Source of the DNA: Pseudomonas syringae
GTDB taxonomy: Bacteria > Pseudomonadota > Gammaproteobacteria > Pseudomonadales > Pseudomonadaceae
Assembly (NCBI RefSeq): GCF_021605415.1
Contig: NZ_WKEQ01000006.1
Coordinates: 124,001 to 188,000, forward strand
Length of the DNA: 64,000 nucleotides
Direction of reading: 5' to 3'
The notes under the pieces: generated by a model
Told to the model about the DNA's origin: nothing
Database searches by the model: none
What the model saw: the letters and a program-made list of their open reading frames with translations, nothing else
Made by a program: the position numbers and the translations under genes
Shown: one piece after another, positions 50,712 through 60,294 of the stretch
How the letters are laid out: each line of letters starts with the position of its first letter
How positions within the stretch are numbered: position 1 is the stretch's first letter

Positions 50712-52002
50712 GGAAGAACTCCAGCATGGCGTCGCTGTTGACGCGGTAGTTAATGTTGCCGCAATGGCCGCCCAGTGGATAAACGGTCAGTCGATCACCG
50801 AAGGTCTTGCGCAGGAAGCCGAGGTCGCCAGGGCCGAGGATCACGTCGTCGGCGTTGTGCATGACAGCGATTTTCGGGCTGTCGTGCAGGTAATCCTTAA
50901 GCGCATAAAGGCTCACCTGGTCGATCAGTTGCAGCAGGCTGCCGCCGTCGGTGCGGGCACGCCACATCGGGATGACTTGTTCGGTCAGGTAGCAGTCGAA
51001 GTCGCATTGCAGCGCACGCTTGAGAAACGGCGTAAGGCTGGTGCCTTCGGTGATCGGGTATTTCGGTGGGATGATCAGGCCGCGACGGTTGATCAGGTCA
51101 GAGGTGAACGCGATGTCGGCCGCCGAGAATCGGAATGACGTGCCGATCAGCATTGCCATCTGCTCGTTGCTCAAGTGCTGCTTGGACTGCTGGAAGTCGT
51201 AGAGCAGGGCGTCGTTGAGATCGATGTAGCCTTTTTGCTGGAAGTAGCGGGTCAGTTTGCTCAGTACCAGTTCATAGAAGGTGGTGCTGTTGTTGATGCC
51301 CTTAACTTCGGTCTGCACCAGTTTGTCGAGGTTGGTGATCGACGTGTAGAGGTTGACCGGCGGGTTCAGCAGCAAGACTTTCTTGAAGTTGAAGCTGCGA
51401 CGGGTCTCGTCCAGATGCGCGACGAAGGCGGCGTCCAGAGCACCGAGACTGTAACCGGTGAGGTAATACTCGGTGACCGGCAGTTTCGGATTTTGCGCGC
51501 GCACTGCCTGCATCACCCGGTACATGTCTTCGGCGTCTTCTTTGGTCACGCCTGGCGTTGCGAAGCGCGAAGCGGCGCTCATGAAGTCGAAGCTGGTGGG
51601 CGACGACAACTGCACGACGTGATAGCCAGCTTTGTAATAAAGCTTTTTCAGGTACTCGTTGAGCGTGCTGTCGTAGCGCGCGCCAGTGCCGGCGATCAGG
51701 AAGATCAGCGGTGCGGGCTTGTCCTGGGTGGCAATGCGGTAAGTAAGTTTTTTCACTGGCCAGAAGTTGTCCGGCAGGATGAATTCGCGCTCCGGACGCA
51801 GGGTGACGCTGCGGTCGGCCTGGTCGATGTCATCGTCCAGTGGCAATTCAGGGCGCAGATCCGGCGGAGTTGTGGCGATCGTCGCTTCGAACGGGTTGGT
51901 CAGGGGATAGCCATAACTGGCGGCGTCGATATCCACCGCCAGTGCGGACGCACTCAGAATAAGGCCGCCAAACAGGGCGGCAAAGCGCAAGGAACGGAGC
52001 AT
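50704..52002 (-). CDS. Periplasmic alpha/beta-hydrolase cotranscribed with mlaA
   Basis: A 432-residue alpha/beta hydrolase with a signal peptide (MLRSLRFAALFGGLILSASA, cleaved near ALAVD). Nucleophile Ser185 lies in the elbow TGYSLGALDAA; the oxyanion region is FLIAGTGARYD; the Asp (NADDVILGPGD) and His (PLGGHCGNI) complete the triad. It overlaps mlaA by eight bases. In Pseudomonas this protein is sometimes mislabelled as a Ser/Thr kinase. A role in lipid or acyl-chain turnover at the envelope is inferred from the MlaA partner. Confidence 0.85.
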   Translation of the reverse strand: MLRSLRFAALFGGLILSASALAVDIDAASYGYPLTNPFEATIATTPPDLRPELPLDDDIDQADRSVTLRPEREFILPDNFWPVKKLTYRIATQDKPAPLIFLIAGTGARYDSTLNEYLKKLYYKAGYHVVQLSSPTSFDFMSAASRFATPGVTKEDAEDMYRVMQAVRAQNPKLPVTEYYLTGYSLGALDAAFVAHLDETRRSFNFKKVLLLNPPVNLYTSITNLDKLVQTEVKGINNSTTFYELVLSKLTRYFQQKGYIDLNDALLYDFQQSKQHLSNEQMAMLIGTSFRFSAADIAFTSDLINRRGLIIPPKYPITEGTSLTPFLKRALQCDFDCYLTEQVIPMWRARTDGGSLLQLIDQVSLYALKDYLHDSPKIAVMHNADDVILGPGDLGFLRKTFGDRLTVYPLGGHCGNINYRVNSDAMLEFFRG

Positions 52003-52226
52003 GACTAGATCCCTTAGAGGAAGGTGCCGAATGAAGTTCGCAGGCTATGACCACCGGACTTGCGCCAAAGTGCCATGACTCGGCACCAAACAGGCGGAAA
52101 TCGGGGTAATAGTAGCTGGACGATACACTTTGCACCGATCAAGTGGCGAGTTAAGTGTTGTTAGTGCTTGCGTATGAATGGCGGCAGATTAAGCTGGCCG
52201 CCGATTTCCGTCGATTGGAGCGTTCC

Positions 52227-52595
52227 ATGTCCCGCCGCTTGCCCCTGATTTTGTTGCTCGTTCTGTTGCCGTTATGGTTGCTCGCCAGTTACGGCGCGCG
52301 TTATGGCTTCATGGAGGACGGGCAGTGGGTCGGCATCTGCGTCGACGAGGCCAGCCGCTGGGAATGCCAGGTGCGCTCGAACCTTGGACTGATGATTCAT
52401 TTCAAGGTATTGGGTTGGGCGGCGTTGGCGGCGGCAGTGACCGGATTCATCGCGCCGGGACGGGCAGGGTGGTGGCTGGCGGTGTTGGCGCTGGTGTTCG
52501 GCTTGCCGGCGCTGGCGTTGTACAACACGACGTTGGCGGTGTTTGCGGTGGTGATTGCCGGATTGCGGTTGGTCAGGGCGCCCCGTAGCGTCTGA
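52227..52595 (+). CDS. Small inner-membrane protein, unknown function
   Basis: A 122-residue protein with three hydrophobic helices (LPLILLLVLLPLWLLASY; LGWAALAAAVTGFIA; WWLAVLALVFGLPALAL, with a further C-terminal one). A small periplasmic loop has two Cys (GICVDEASRWECQV) that could form a disulfide. I start at ATG 52227 with GGAG at good distance; the longer upstream start is not supported. No family is recognised. Confidence 0.75.
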   Translation: MSRRLPLILLLVLLPLWLLASYGARYGFMEDGQWVGICVDEASRWECQVRSNLGLMIHFKVLGWAALAAAVTGFIAPGRAGWWLAVLALVFGLPALALYNTTLAVFAVVIAGLRLVRAPRSV

Positions 52596-52604
52596 GGGTC
52601 AGTC

Positions 52605-52694
52605 ATCGCTGGCAAGCCAGCTCCCACATGGATTATCGTTTTTCACATATTTTGTGTTCAACGAAATACCTGTGGGAGCTGGCTTGCCAGCGAT
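52605..52694. repeat. REPIN, GTGGGAGC type
   Basis: Inverted arms, tcgctggcaagccagctccc and gggagctggcttgccagcga, match perfectly, separated by about 50 bases, between the convergent small membrane-protein and GH17 genes. Confidence 0.88.
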
Positions 52695-52717
52695 GAGGCC
52701 AATGCCAGCAATGAAGC

Positions 52718-54271
52718 TTAGGCGTTGCGAACCCGGAGGCAGCGCCACAACGCGATAACCATCAACACACTGACCAGCGCCCAGCCCCAGGCCTGTTCAT
52801 TGTGCAGCCCTTCACGAAACAACTGCGGCGCAATCCCCACGCCAACAATAAAGGTCAGCAGGGCGATTTCGCGCCGAGGCACGCTGACCGGGCGGCACAG
52901 GTAAACCAGCGCTGGCAGCACAAACGCCATGCTCGGAAAGCTGCGATAGCGCGGATCGAACACCAGTTCCAGCATCATCACCGCCCCGGCGAAACCTGCC
53001 GCCAGCACCAGCCATCCGGCCCGGCGTTCCAGCAAGTTGAAGGCACGTTCACGCCAACCTTCGCGGGTACTCAGCGCCAGTGCGGCATGCATCAGCACCA
53101 ACAAATTCAAAAGAGTCAGCAAGCCAACCCATAACCATTCGCTGGCGAATCGCGTGGTGACCAGCGCCAAATCGCCCCAAGCGCCAATCGAGCAAGCCGC
53201 CAAGGCGCCCAGCAGCGGAAGAATCAGTGCTGAACGGGTCGTGCGAATCCGACCGCCCAGCAACAGCGTGCCGAGGAAAATCAAACCGCCCACAGCCAGC
53301 CACTCTTTCCAGAACGGCACGTTCGTTACCGGCCCGGCGAGTACGCCCTTGTCCTGGCGATCGGCATCGAACAGCCCCCAATACCCGCCGACAGCGCCTT
53401 CACTGGCACGTTTCCACGGTTGGTCGAACGCTTCGATCAGGTTGTAGCGCCAGCCCTCATGCTCGGCCATTGCCACGAATCCGCGGATGAACTTGGCTTC
53501 GTTGACCCGGCTCGGCAACGCGGTTTCGCGCTGACGGCCTTCGCTCGGCCAGCCGGTTTCACCGATCATCACGTCCTTGGGGGCGAACTTGTTGCCGAAC
53601 ACTTGACGCACTTGGGCGACATGCTGCAACGCCGCATCGATGTTCGACGGGTCGTCTTCCCAGTACGGCAGCAAGTGGATGGTCAGGAAATCCACAACAG
53701 GGGCGACTTCCGGATGCTGGAGCCAGAACTCCCAGACATCGGCATAGGTCACCGGTTGCTTGACCTGACTTTTGACCTTGTTGATCAGTTTGGCCAGGTG
53801 CGCGCCAGTCACTTCCTTGCGCAGCAATGCTTCGTTGCCGACGATCACTGCACTCACCACATCCGGGTTGGCGTTGGCCGAGGCGATCAGCAGGTTGACT
53901 TCCTTCCCGGTGTCCACCGGGTTGCTGTTGACCCAGGCACCGATCATTAATTTCAGACCGTGTTTGCGCGCCAGATCCGGTAGCGCTTCGAGGCCGGTCA
54001 TTGAGTAGGTGCGGATGCATTCGAAGCGGGTCGCCAGTAAAGCGAGGTCGGCGTCCATGCGCTCGGGGCGCAGCTTGAACGGCACGTCGAACGGCGACTG
54101 GTCTTTATCGAACGGCGTGTAAGAGGCGCATTGCAGCTTGTGCGTGGGGCTCGCCACGTCCGGCAGGATCACCGGTTTGCCAAGGCCGTACCAGAAACCG
54201 CCGAGGGCGAACAATCCGAGCAGGCTGGCAAACAGATAGGGCAAAAAAGCAAAGCGTGGGGTCGCGGACAT
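52718..54271 (-). CDS. GH17 family beta-glucan transglycosylase/glucanase with membrane domain
   Basis: A 517-residue protein. An N-terminal membrane anchor (about residues 6-30) precedes a glycoside hydrolase family 17 domain (about residues 48-310) with acid/base Glu147 in VGNEALLRKE and nucleophile Glu238 in MIGETGWPSEG. The C-terminal part has six to seven transmembrane helices. This layout is that of the NdvC/Glt beta-1,3-glucan transglycosylases of Pseudomonas, linked to periplasmic cyclic glucan and biofilm tolerance. No GT2 glucan synthase is adjacent. I start at ATG 54271 (MSATPRFAFLPYL). Confidence 0.87.
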   Translation of the reverse strand: MSATPRFAFLPYLFASLLGLFALGGFWYGLGKPVILPDVASPTHKLQCASYTPFDKDQSPFDVPFKLRPERMDADLALLATRFECIRTYSMTGLEALPDLARKHGLKLMIGAWVNSNPVDTGKEVNLLIASANANPDVVSAVIVGNEALLRKEVTGAHLAKLINKVKSQVKQPVTYADVWEFWLQHPEVAPVVDFLTIHLLPYWEDDPSNIDAALQHVAQVRQVFGNKFAPKDVMIGETGWPSEGRQRETALPSRVNEAKFIRGFVAMAEHEGWRYNLIEAFDQPWKRASEGAVGGYWGLFDADRQDKGVLAGPVTNVPFWKEWLAVGGLIFLGTLLLGGRIRTTRSALILPLLGALAACSIGAWGDLALVTTRFASEWLWVGLLTLLNLLVLMHAALALSTREGWRERAFNLLERRAGWLVLAAGFAGAVMMLELVFDPRYRSFPSMAFVLPALVYLCRPVSVPRREIALLTFIVGVGIAPQLFREGLHNEQAWGWALVSVLMVIALWRCLRVRNA

Positions 54272-54614
54272 GGTCAGGCCAAGTGGCAGCAAAGCGCCGC
54301 ATGTTACCTGCATTTGTGCCGGGCTTGGTGTGCTGCATCACGTTGACATGCAAAGTTCGGGCGGATTGCACCACGGTGTGCTTGTCAGTGTGATTAATGG
54401 CTTTCTGATGTCGTTTCTCGTTGCCTTGAGGTCGCTGGCAGAGCAGGTCGCCTTGAGCGTCGGGTTGATGATCAAAGTCGTCAGTACCCTTGTTCATAAA
54501 TCATGCTGATGTTCGAACGAGTCTGCGGTCAGGCGTGATGGGGGCGCTGTGCACCATAACAATACGTTGACGTCGTCCGGCACCCGTCGGGCGCAGCATT
54601 TCGGGGAAGTAACG
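54272..54614. other. Divergent intergenic region, GH17 gene / betaine-binding protein gene
   Basis: 343 bp between divergent starts. No convincing gene was found; short frames here have poor codon use and no ribosome sites. It should hold both promoters. No strong sigma-70 or sigma-54 match was seen. Confidence 0.5.
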
Positions 54615-55466
54615 ATGAAGATGCGACGACTTTTAGGCGCAGGTGCCGCTCTGGTACTTGCGATGGGCTCCACGCTGGCCAGTGCAGAAACCAAAACCCT
54701 GAACATCGGTTACGTTGACGGCTGGTCCGACAGCGTTGCGACCACCCACGTGGCCGCCGAAGTGATCAAACAGAAACTCGGCTATGACGTGAAACTGCAA
54801 GCCGTCGCCACCGGAATCATGTGGCAGGGCGTTGCCACCGGCAAACTCGATGCCATGCTGTCGGCCTGGCTGCCGGTCACCCACGGTGACTACTGGACGA
54901 AGAACAAGGATCAAGTCGTCGATTACGGCCCGAACTTCAAGGACGCAAAAATCGGCCTGATTGTGCCGGAGTACGTCAAAGCCAAATCCATCGAAGACCT
55001 GAAAACCGACGACACCTTCAGGAACCGCATCGTCGGCATCGATGCCGGTTCAGGCGTAATGCTCAAGACCGACCAGGCCATCAAGGACTACGGTCTGGAC
55101 AAATACTCCCTCAAAGCCAGTTCCGGCGCCGGCATGATCGCCGAGCTGACCCGTGCCGAGAAGAAAAACGAATCCATTGCCGTCACCGGTTGGGTGCCGC
55201 ACTGGATGTTCGCCAAGTGGAAACTGCGCTTCCTCGACGATCCAAAAGGCGTGTACGGCGCGTCTGAAACCGTGAACAGCATCGGCAGCAAGGAGCTTGA
55301 AGCCAAGGCGCCGGAAGTGGCCAAGTTCCTGAAAAACTTCCAGTGGGCGTCGAAAGACGAAATCGGCGAAGTCATGCTGGCGATTCAGGACGGCGCCAAG
55401 CCTGACGCAGCGGCCAAGGCCTGGGTTGCCAAACACCCGGATCGCGTAGCTGACTGGACTAAATAA
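54615..55466 (+). CDS. Glycine betaine/choline-type ABC substrate-binding protein (orphan)
   Basis: A 284-residue OpuAC-type binding protein with a signal peptide ending near STLASA|ETKT. Segments: LNIGYVDGWSDSVATTHVAA, GIMWQGVATGKLDAMLSAWL, AVTGWVPHWMFAKWKLRF. The Trp and Tyr residues there would form the aromatic cage for a quaternary ammonium ligand. I start at ATG 54615 (MKMRRLLGAGAAL). No permease or ATPase gene is adjacent, so it probably serves a core CbcWV-like transporter elsewhere, as shown for the several orphan betaine/carnitine/choline SBPs of Pseudomonas. Confidence 0.85.
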   Translation: MKMRRLLGAGAALVLAMGSTLASAETKTLNIGYVDGWSDSVATTHVAAEVIKQKLGYDVKLQAVATGIMWQGVATGKLDAMLSAWLPVTHGDYWTKNKDQVVDYGPNFKDAKIGLIVPEYVKAKSIEDLKTDDTFRNRIVGIDAGSGVMLKTDQAIKDYGLDKYSLKASSGAGMIAELTRAEKKNESIAVTGWVPHWMFAKWKLRFLDDPKGVYGASETVNSIGSKELEAKAPEVAKFLKNFQWASKDEIGEVMLAIQDGAKPDAAAKAWVAKHPDRVADWTK

Positions 55467-55486
55467 CCCGCACATCGCAGGCTTTC

Positions 55487-55576
55487 TGTAGGAGTGAGCC
55501 TGCTCGCGATAGCGACCGGTCAGTTAACGTCAATGTTGACTGAAACGACGCTATCGCGAGCAGGCTCACTCCTACA
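55487..55576. repeat. 90-bp REPIN-like palindrome with 28-bp perfect arms
   Basis: Perfect 28-bp arms (tgtaggagtgagcctgctcg... at 55487-55514 and its complement at 55549-55576) enclose a 34-base loop that is itself partly self-complementary (gtcagttaac / gttgactga). It is the longest member of the TGTAGGAGTGAG family here and lies after the betaine-binding protein gene, where it can act as a transcript end. Confidence 0.9.
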
Positions 55577-55707
55577 TTTATTTATTGCATGCTGAAAATT
55601 GGCGCAAACATCATGACGTTCTAATACTAAGGTCGTCTGGAACCTGTTCCGCAGCCGCATACAGTGGATACGTTCCAACAATAATCTGTGCTGCGAGGAT
55701 AAAAACA

Positions 55708-56019
55708 ATGAACGACAGCATTTACCTCTCGATACAAAACAGCCCGCGCTTCAAGGAGCTGGTGAGTAAAAGGGAAAGATTCGCCTGGATTCTCTCGGCG
55801 ATCATGCTTGGGTTGTACTCCGCATTCATCCTTCTTATTGCTTACGGGCCGCAGGTGCTGGGGGCGAAAATCAGTCCCGAGTCCTCGATTACCTGGGGCA
55901 TCCCGATCGGTGTCGGGCTGATTGTTTCAGCCTTTATCCTGACCGGCATTTATGTGCGCCGTGCCAATGGCGAGTTTGACGACCTGAACAATGCGATTCT
56001 CAAGGAGGCTCAGCAATGA
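55708..56019 (+). CDS. yjcH: DUF485 membrane protein YjcH
   Basis: A 103-residue protein with two transmembrane helices ([20 protein letters not shown] and [20 protein letters not shown]) and the family N-terminus [20 protein letters not shown]. YjcH always accompanies the acetate permease ActP; its exact role is not known. Start ATG 55708 is used; the long upstream extension lacks support. Its stop overlaps the actP ATG by four bases. Confidence 0.93.
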   Translation: MNDSIYLSIQNSPRFKELVSKRERFAWILSAIMLGLYSAFILLIAYGPQVLGAKISPESSITWGIPIGVGLIVSAFILTGIYVRRANGEFDDLNNAILKEAQQ

Positions 56020-57674
56020 TCCGGCGTCTACTGGCTTTTTTGAGCATTTCGGCGTTCGCGCCGGCCGTCTGGGCGGCTGAAGCCCTGACCGGCGAAGTCC
56101 AGAAACAACCGCTCAACGTTTCCGCGATCGTGATGTTCGTGGCCTTCGTCGGTGCGACCCTGTGCATCACCTACTGGGCCTCCAAACGCAACAAGTCGGC
56201 TGCCGACTACTATGCGGCGGGCGGCAAGATCACCGGTTTCCAGAACGGTCTGGCGATTGCCGGTGATTACATGTCGGCGGCCTCCTTCCTGGGTATTTCC
56301 GCGCTGGTGTTCACCTCCGGCTACGACGGCCTGATCTATTCGATCGGCTTCCTGGTGGGCTGGCCGATCATTCTGTTCCTGATCGCCGAGCGTCTTCGCA
56401 ATCTGGGCAAATACACTTTTGCCGACGTAGCGTCCTACCGCTTGGGCCAGACCCAGATCCGCTCGCTGTCCGCCTGCGGCTCGCTGGTGGTGGTGGCGTT
56501 CTACCTGATCGCGCAAATGGTCGGTGCCGGCAAGCTGATCCAGTTGCTGTTTGGCCTCGATTACCACGTTGCGGTGATTCTGGTTGGTATCCTGATGTGC
56601 ATGTACGTGCTGTTCGGCGGCATGCTCGCGACCACTTGGGTGCAAATCATCAAGGCAGTGCTGCTGCTGTCCGGTGCCTCGTTCATGGCGCTGATGGTGA
56701 TGAAGCACGTCAACTTCGACTTCAACGTGCTGTTTTCCGAAGCCATCAAGGTTCACCCGAAAGGCGAGGCGATCATGAGCCCCGGCGGTCTGGTGAAAGA
56801 TCCGATCTCGGCGTTCTCGCTCGGTCTGGCGTTGATGTTCGGTACTGCGGGTCTGCCGCACATTTTGATGCGCTTCTTCACCGTGAGTGACGCAAAAGAA
56901 GCGCGCAAGAGCGTGCTGTATGCGACAGGTTTCATCGGCTACTTCTACATCCTGACGTTCATCATCGGCTTCGGCGCGATTCTGTTGGTCAGCACTAACC
57001 CTGCGTTCAAAGATGCAGCGGGCGCGTTGCTCGGCGGCAACAACATGGCGGCGGTGCATCTGGCCGACGCAGTGGGTGGCAGTATTTTCCTCGGCTTCAT
57101 CTCGGCCGTGGCGTTCGCGACCATTCTGGCGGTTGTGGCGGGTCTGACCCTGGCCGGTGCTTCGGCGGTGTCTCACGACCTGTATGCCAGTGTGATCAAG
57201 AAGGGCAAGGCCAACGAGAAGGATGAAATCCGCGTTTCGAAGATCACCACCGTCGCGCTGGGCGTACTGGCCATCGGCCTGGGCATCCTGTTCGAAAGCC
57301 AGAACATCGCGTTCATGGTCGGCCTGGCGTTCTCCATCGCGGCGAGCTGTAACTTCCCGGTGCTGCTGCTTTCGATGTACTGGAAGAAGCTGACCACCCG
57401 TGGCGCGATGATTGGCGGCTGGCTGGGTCTGGTGAGTGCTGTAGGCCTGATGATCCTTGGCCCGACCATCTGGGTGCAGATTCTGCATCACGAGAAGGCG
57501 ATCTTCCCTTACGAATACCCGGCGCTGTTTTCTATGATCATTGCCTTCGCCGGGATCTGGTTCTTCTCGATCACTGACAAGTCGGCGGCGGCAGAGAACG
57601 AGCGTGCACTGTTCTTCCCGCAGTTTGTGCGTTCGCAGACTGGGTTGGGGGCGAGTGGAGCCGTTTCGCATTGA
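56016..57674 (+). CDS. actP: Cation/acetate symporter ActP
   Basis: A 552-residue sodium:solute symporter (SSS family) with an N-terminal signal-like helix and about 13 transmembrane segments. Family segments: [37 protein letters not shown], and [20 protein letters not shown]. It takes up acetate and other short carboxylates. Coupled to yjcH; acetyl-CoA synthetase is not visible here, but gltA and sdh lie downstream in the same window. Confidence 0.95.
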   Translation: MIRRLLAFLSISAFAPAVWAAEALTGEVQKQPLNVSAIVMFVAFVGATLCITYWASKRNKSAADYYAAGGKITGFQNGLAIAGDYMSAASFLGISALVFTSGYDGLIYSIGFLVGWPIILFLIAERLRNLGKYTFADVASYRLGQTQIRSLSACGSLVVVAFYLIAQMVGAGKLIQLLFGLDYHVAVILVGILMCMYVLFGGMLATTWVQIIKAVLLLSGASFMALMVMKHVNFDFNVLFSEAIKVHPKGEAIMSPGGLVKDPISAFSLGLALMFGTAGLPHILMRFFTVSDAKEARKSVLYATGFIGYFYILTFIIGFGAILLVSTNPAFKDAAGALLGGNNMAAVHLADAVGGSIFLGFISAVAFATILAVVAGLTLAGASAVSHDLYASVIKKGKANEKDEIRVSKITTVALGVLAIGLGILFESQNIAFMVGLAFSIAASCNFPVLLLSMYWKKLTTRGAMIGGWLGLVSAVGLMILGPTIWVQILHHEKAIFPYEYPALFSMIIAFAGIWFFSITDKSAAAENERALFFPQFVRSQTGLGASGAVSH

Positions 57675-57712
57675 TGGTTTGATGGTTTGATGGGTTTGTA
57701 ATGTTGTGCTGG

Positions 57713-57742
57713 ATGCCCCGGTTGAGAGATCGGGGCATTTTT
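57713..57742 (+). terminator. Terminator after actP
   Basis: Stem atgccccg / cggggcat with a 10-base loop followed by TTTTATT, 38 bp after the actP stop. Confidence 0.85.
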
Positions 57743-57771
57743 ATTGGGCGTTTATTGGCTAGAGCTGTGTA

Positions 57772-58055
57772 CATATCCGTTGCTGCGGTAATGGCTGCTT
57801 AGGGTTCCGCCCTTACGGCGGGTCACTTTTTCCAGACGCCGAAAAAGTAACCAAAAAGGCTTGCTCCTACGTGCGGCCCGCTCGCCGGGGCTCGGGGTTC
57901 CTTCGCTGCGGGATCGATCCGGGCGCAGCGCCTACGGTTTGCTTCGCTGCACCTCCTCTCGCTGTGTTTGGCTGCGCCAAACGGTCGCTGCGCTCCCACG
58001 CCCGGATCAATCCCTCCACTCAGCCTTCCGACGTCGCCTTACAGATCAAAAGCCG
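57772..58055 (+). repeat. About 280-bp repeat element, left copy (direct)
   Basis: Non-coding DNA homologous along its length to 58425-58704 in inverted orientation. It starts with catatccgttgctgcgg, contains a CTTACGGCGGGTCAC segment and a 32-bp block (57930-57961) identical to the complement of 58517-58548, and ends with atcaaaagccg. Short open frames inside it are Arg/Ser/Pro-rich and are not accepted as genes. Confidence 0.8.
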
Positions 58056-58130
58056 CAGCCGAGCTAACGCTCATCCTGTTGAGTGGTGAGGAGCAACAGC
58101 GTATTCGGCTTTGGATTGGTGTTGGATTCA

Positions 58131-58391
58131 CCCCTCACCCCAGCCCTCTCCCGAGGGAGAGGGGGCCAATTTGTGGGATTTTCAGAATATAAGTTCGACG
58201 CGGTATCGCACGTCGGCGTAGCTCTCCCAAACACCTCAATCAGTCACCTCTCCCTCCGGTAGTGGAAGGAAATGGGGCTGATTTGGGTGCTTTTCAAAGC
58301 CTGAGTCCACCGCGGTATCGCACGTCGGCGAAGCTTTCCCAAACACCTCGATCAATTCCCTCTCCCTCCGGGAGAGGGCTAGGGTGAGGGG
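58131..58391. repeat. Inner repeat block with CCCTCTCCC palindromes and a direct repeat
   Basis: Between the two long arms lie two ccctctccc/gggagaggg hairpins, one at each end (58131-58171 and 58358-58391), in inverted orientation with matching ccctcaccc tails. They enclose two related tandem units; the 20-mer cgcggtatcgcacgtcggcg is exact at 58199-58218 and 58311-58330. No gene is supported. Confidence 0.75.
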
Positions 58392-58424
58392 CTCTTGATC
58401 TGGCTTTTGATCTTGATCTGGCTT

Positions 58425-58704
58425 CGGCTTTTGATTTTTTGCCCCATCGGCAGGCCGAGCGGAGGTGTTCATCCGGGGGTTAGGCGCGCAGCGCCGTTCG
58501 ACGAAGTCGAACACATCGAGAGGAGGTGCAGCGAAGCAAACCGTAGGCGATGCCCCCGGATGGACACCGTAGCGAGGGAACACTGAGCCTCAGCGAAGTG
58601 CCGTACGCCAGGGGCAAAGCCTCTTGGTTCCTTTTTGGCGTTTGAAAAAGGGACTCGCTGTAAGAGCGAAACCGCCAGCGGCACCACCCGCAGCAACGGA
58701 TATG
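58425..58704 (-). repeat. About 280-bp repeat element, right copy (inverted)
   Basis: The complement of this block aligns with 57772-58055 from end to end: same outer end (catatccgttgctgcggg), same 32-bp identical core, same inner end (atcaaaagccg type). Divergence between the arms is substantial outside the core, so the pair is not recent or has been under different decay. Confidence 0.8.
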
Positions 58705-58738
58705 CCCCCAATCCCCAATCCCCAAATCCCAGACAAAC

Positions 58739-58770
58739 AAAAACGGCCCCTATATAAATAGAGGCCGTTC
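58739..58770 (-). terminator. Terminator of gltA
   Basis: On the minus strand aacggcctctat / ataggggccgtt form a 12-bp stem with one G-T pair and a short loop, followed by TTTTTG, 36 bp after the gltA stop. Confidence 0.88.
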
Positions 58771-58805
58771 CCGATACAACTTAAGACGTTATCGCAAGAC
58801 AAATC

Positions 58806-60095
58806 TTATTTGCGGTCTTCCAGCTTGGAGATGTCACGCGACTCGTAGCCGGTGTACAGCTGGCGCGGACGGCCGATCTTGTACGGGCTGGAGAGCATTT
58901 CTTTCCAGTGGGAGATCCAGCCGACGGTACGTGCCAGCGCGAAGATCACGGTGAACATGCTGGTCGGAATGCCGATCGCCTTGAGGATGATCCCCGAGTA
59001 GAAGTCGACGTTCGGGTACAGCGAGCGTTCGATGAAGTACGGGTCGGTCAGGGCGATCTCTTCCAGGCGCATGGCCAGTTCGAGTTGCGGATCGTTGTTG
59101 ATGCCCAGTTCTTTCAGCACTTCGTCGCAGGTCTGCTTCATCACAGTGGCGCGTGGGTCGCGGTTTTTGTAAACGCGGTGACCGAAGCCCATCAGTTTGA
59201 ACGGATCGTTTTTGTCCTTGGCCTTGGCGATGAATTTGTCGATGTTCGAGACATCGCCGATTTCATCGAGCATGGTCAGGACGGCTTCGTTCGCACCACC
59301 GTGGGCAGGGCCCCAGAGGGCGGCGATGCCGGCGGCGATACAGGCAAACGGGTTGGCACCCGACGAACCTGCCAGACGCACGGTGGATGTCGATGCGTTC
59401 TGCTCGTGGTCGGCGTGGAGGATGAAAATCCGATCCATTGCCTTGGCGAGCACCGGGCTGATCGGTTTGATCTCGCACGGCGTGTTGAACATCATGTGCA
59501 GGAAGTTTTCCGCGTACGTCAGGTCGTTGCGCGGGTACATCATGGGTTGGCCCATGGAGTACTTGTAAACCATCGCTGCCAGGGTCGGCATCTTGGCAAC
59601 CAGGCGGATCGCGGAAATTTCGCGATGCTGCGGGTTATTGATGTCGAGGGAGTCGTGGTAGAAGGCCGAGAGGGCACCGACTACGCCGCACATGACGGCC
59701 ATCGGGTGAGCGTCGCGACGGAAGCCGTTGAAGAAGGTCTTCAACTGCTCGTGAACCATGGTGTGGTTCTTCACGGTGCTGACGAACTGGGCCTTCTGCT
59801 CTGCGGTCGGCAGTTCGCCGTTCAGCAGGAGGTAGCAGGTTTCCAGGTAGTCCGACTTTTCAGCCAGTTGTTCGATCGGGTAGCCGCGGTGCAACAGAAT
59901 GCCGTTGTCGCCGTCGATATAGGTGATCTTCGACTCGCAGGACGCAGTCGACATGAAGCCAGGGTCGAAAGTGAAGCGGCCCGTGGCCGTCAGGCCCCGA
60001 ACATCGATTACATCGGGACCAACGGTGCCGGTTAAAATGGGCAGCTCGACGGGGGCTGCGCCCTCGATGATCAACTGCGCTTTTTTGTCAGCCAT
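58806..60095 (-). CDS. gltA: Citrate synthase (type II, hexameric)
   Basis: A 429-residue citrate synthase. Catalytic residues are His265 ([10 protein letters not shown]), His306 ([14 protein letters not shown]) and Asp364 (NVDFYSGI), matching the E. coli set; the N-terminal beta-rich domain (residues 1-60) is that of the NADH-sensitive Gram-negative type. It condenses acetyl-CoA and oxaloacetate. Divergent from sdhCDAB, with a good sigma-70 promoter at 60153-60180 and its own terminator. Confidence 0.97.
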   Translation of the reverse strand: MADKKAQLIIEGAAPVELPILTGTVGPDVIDVRGLTATGRFTFDPGFMSTASCESKITYIDGDNGILLHRGYPIEQLAEKSDYLETCYLLLNGELPTAEQKAQFVSTVKNHTMVHEQLKTFFNGFRRDAHPMAVMCGVVGALSAFYHDSLDINNPQHREISAIRLVAKMPTLAAMVYKYSMGQPMMYPRNDLTYAENFLHMMFNTPCEIKPISPVLAKAMDRIFILHADHEQNASTSTVRLAGSSGANPFACIAAGIAALWGPAHGGANEAVLTMLDEIGDVSNIDKFIAKAKDKNDPFKLMGFGHRVYKNRDPRATVMKQTCDEVLKELGINNDPQLELAMRLEEIALTDPYFIERSLYPNVDFYSGIILKAIGIPTSMFTVIFALARTVGWISHWKEMLSSPYKIGRPRQLYTGYESRDISKLEDRK

Positions 60096-60152
60096 GTGGC
60101 CTCCTATTTATGCTTGAACCATCAGACAGACCCCCCACGCAGGGCCCGCACC

Positions 60153-60180
60153 ACTATAGTGAGATAAATTCGAATGTCAA
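60153..60180 (-). promoter_or_regulatory. sigma-70 promoter of gltA
   Basis: On the minus strand a perfect -35 TTGACA (60175-60180), a 16-base spacer and the -10 TATAGT (60153-60158) lie 58 bp before the gltA start codon. Confidence 0.85.
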
Positions 60181-60294
60181 TTTGCCTAAAGTCTTGCTCC
60201 AGAAGGCTTTAACCGTACTTTTTCCTCGAAATTGACTGCCATTTACGCCTTTTATGCGCGTTGCGCAATCCGCTATTGGGGGTAGGTGAACGCG

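Noticed and set aside
57861..58089. Arg/Ser/Pro-rich open frames after actP
   Set aside because: They lie wholly inside the left arm of the inverted repeat, have repeat-derived composition and no ribosome site; the mirrored frames in the right arm have the same cause.
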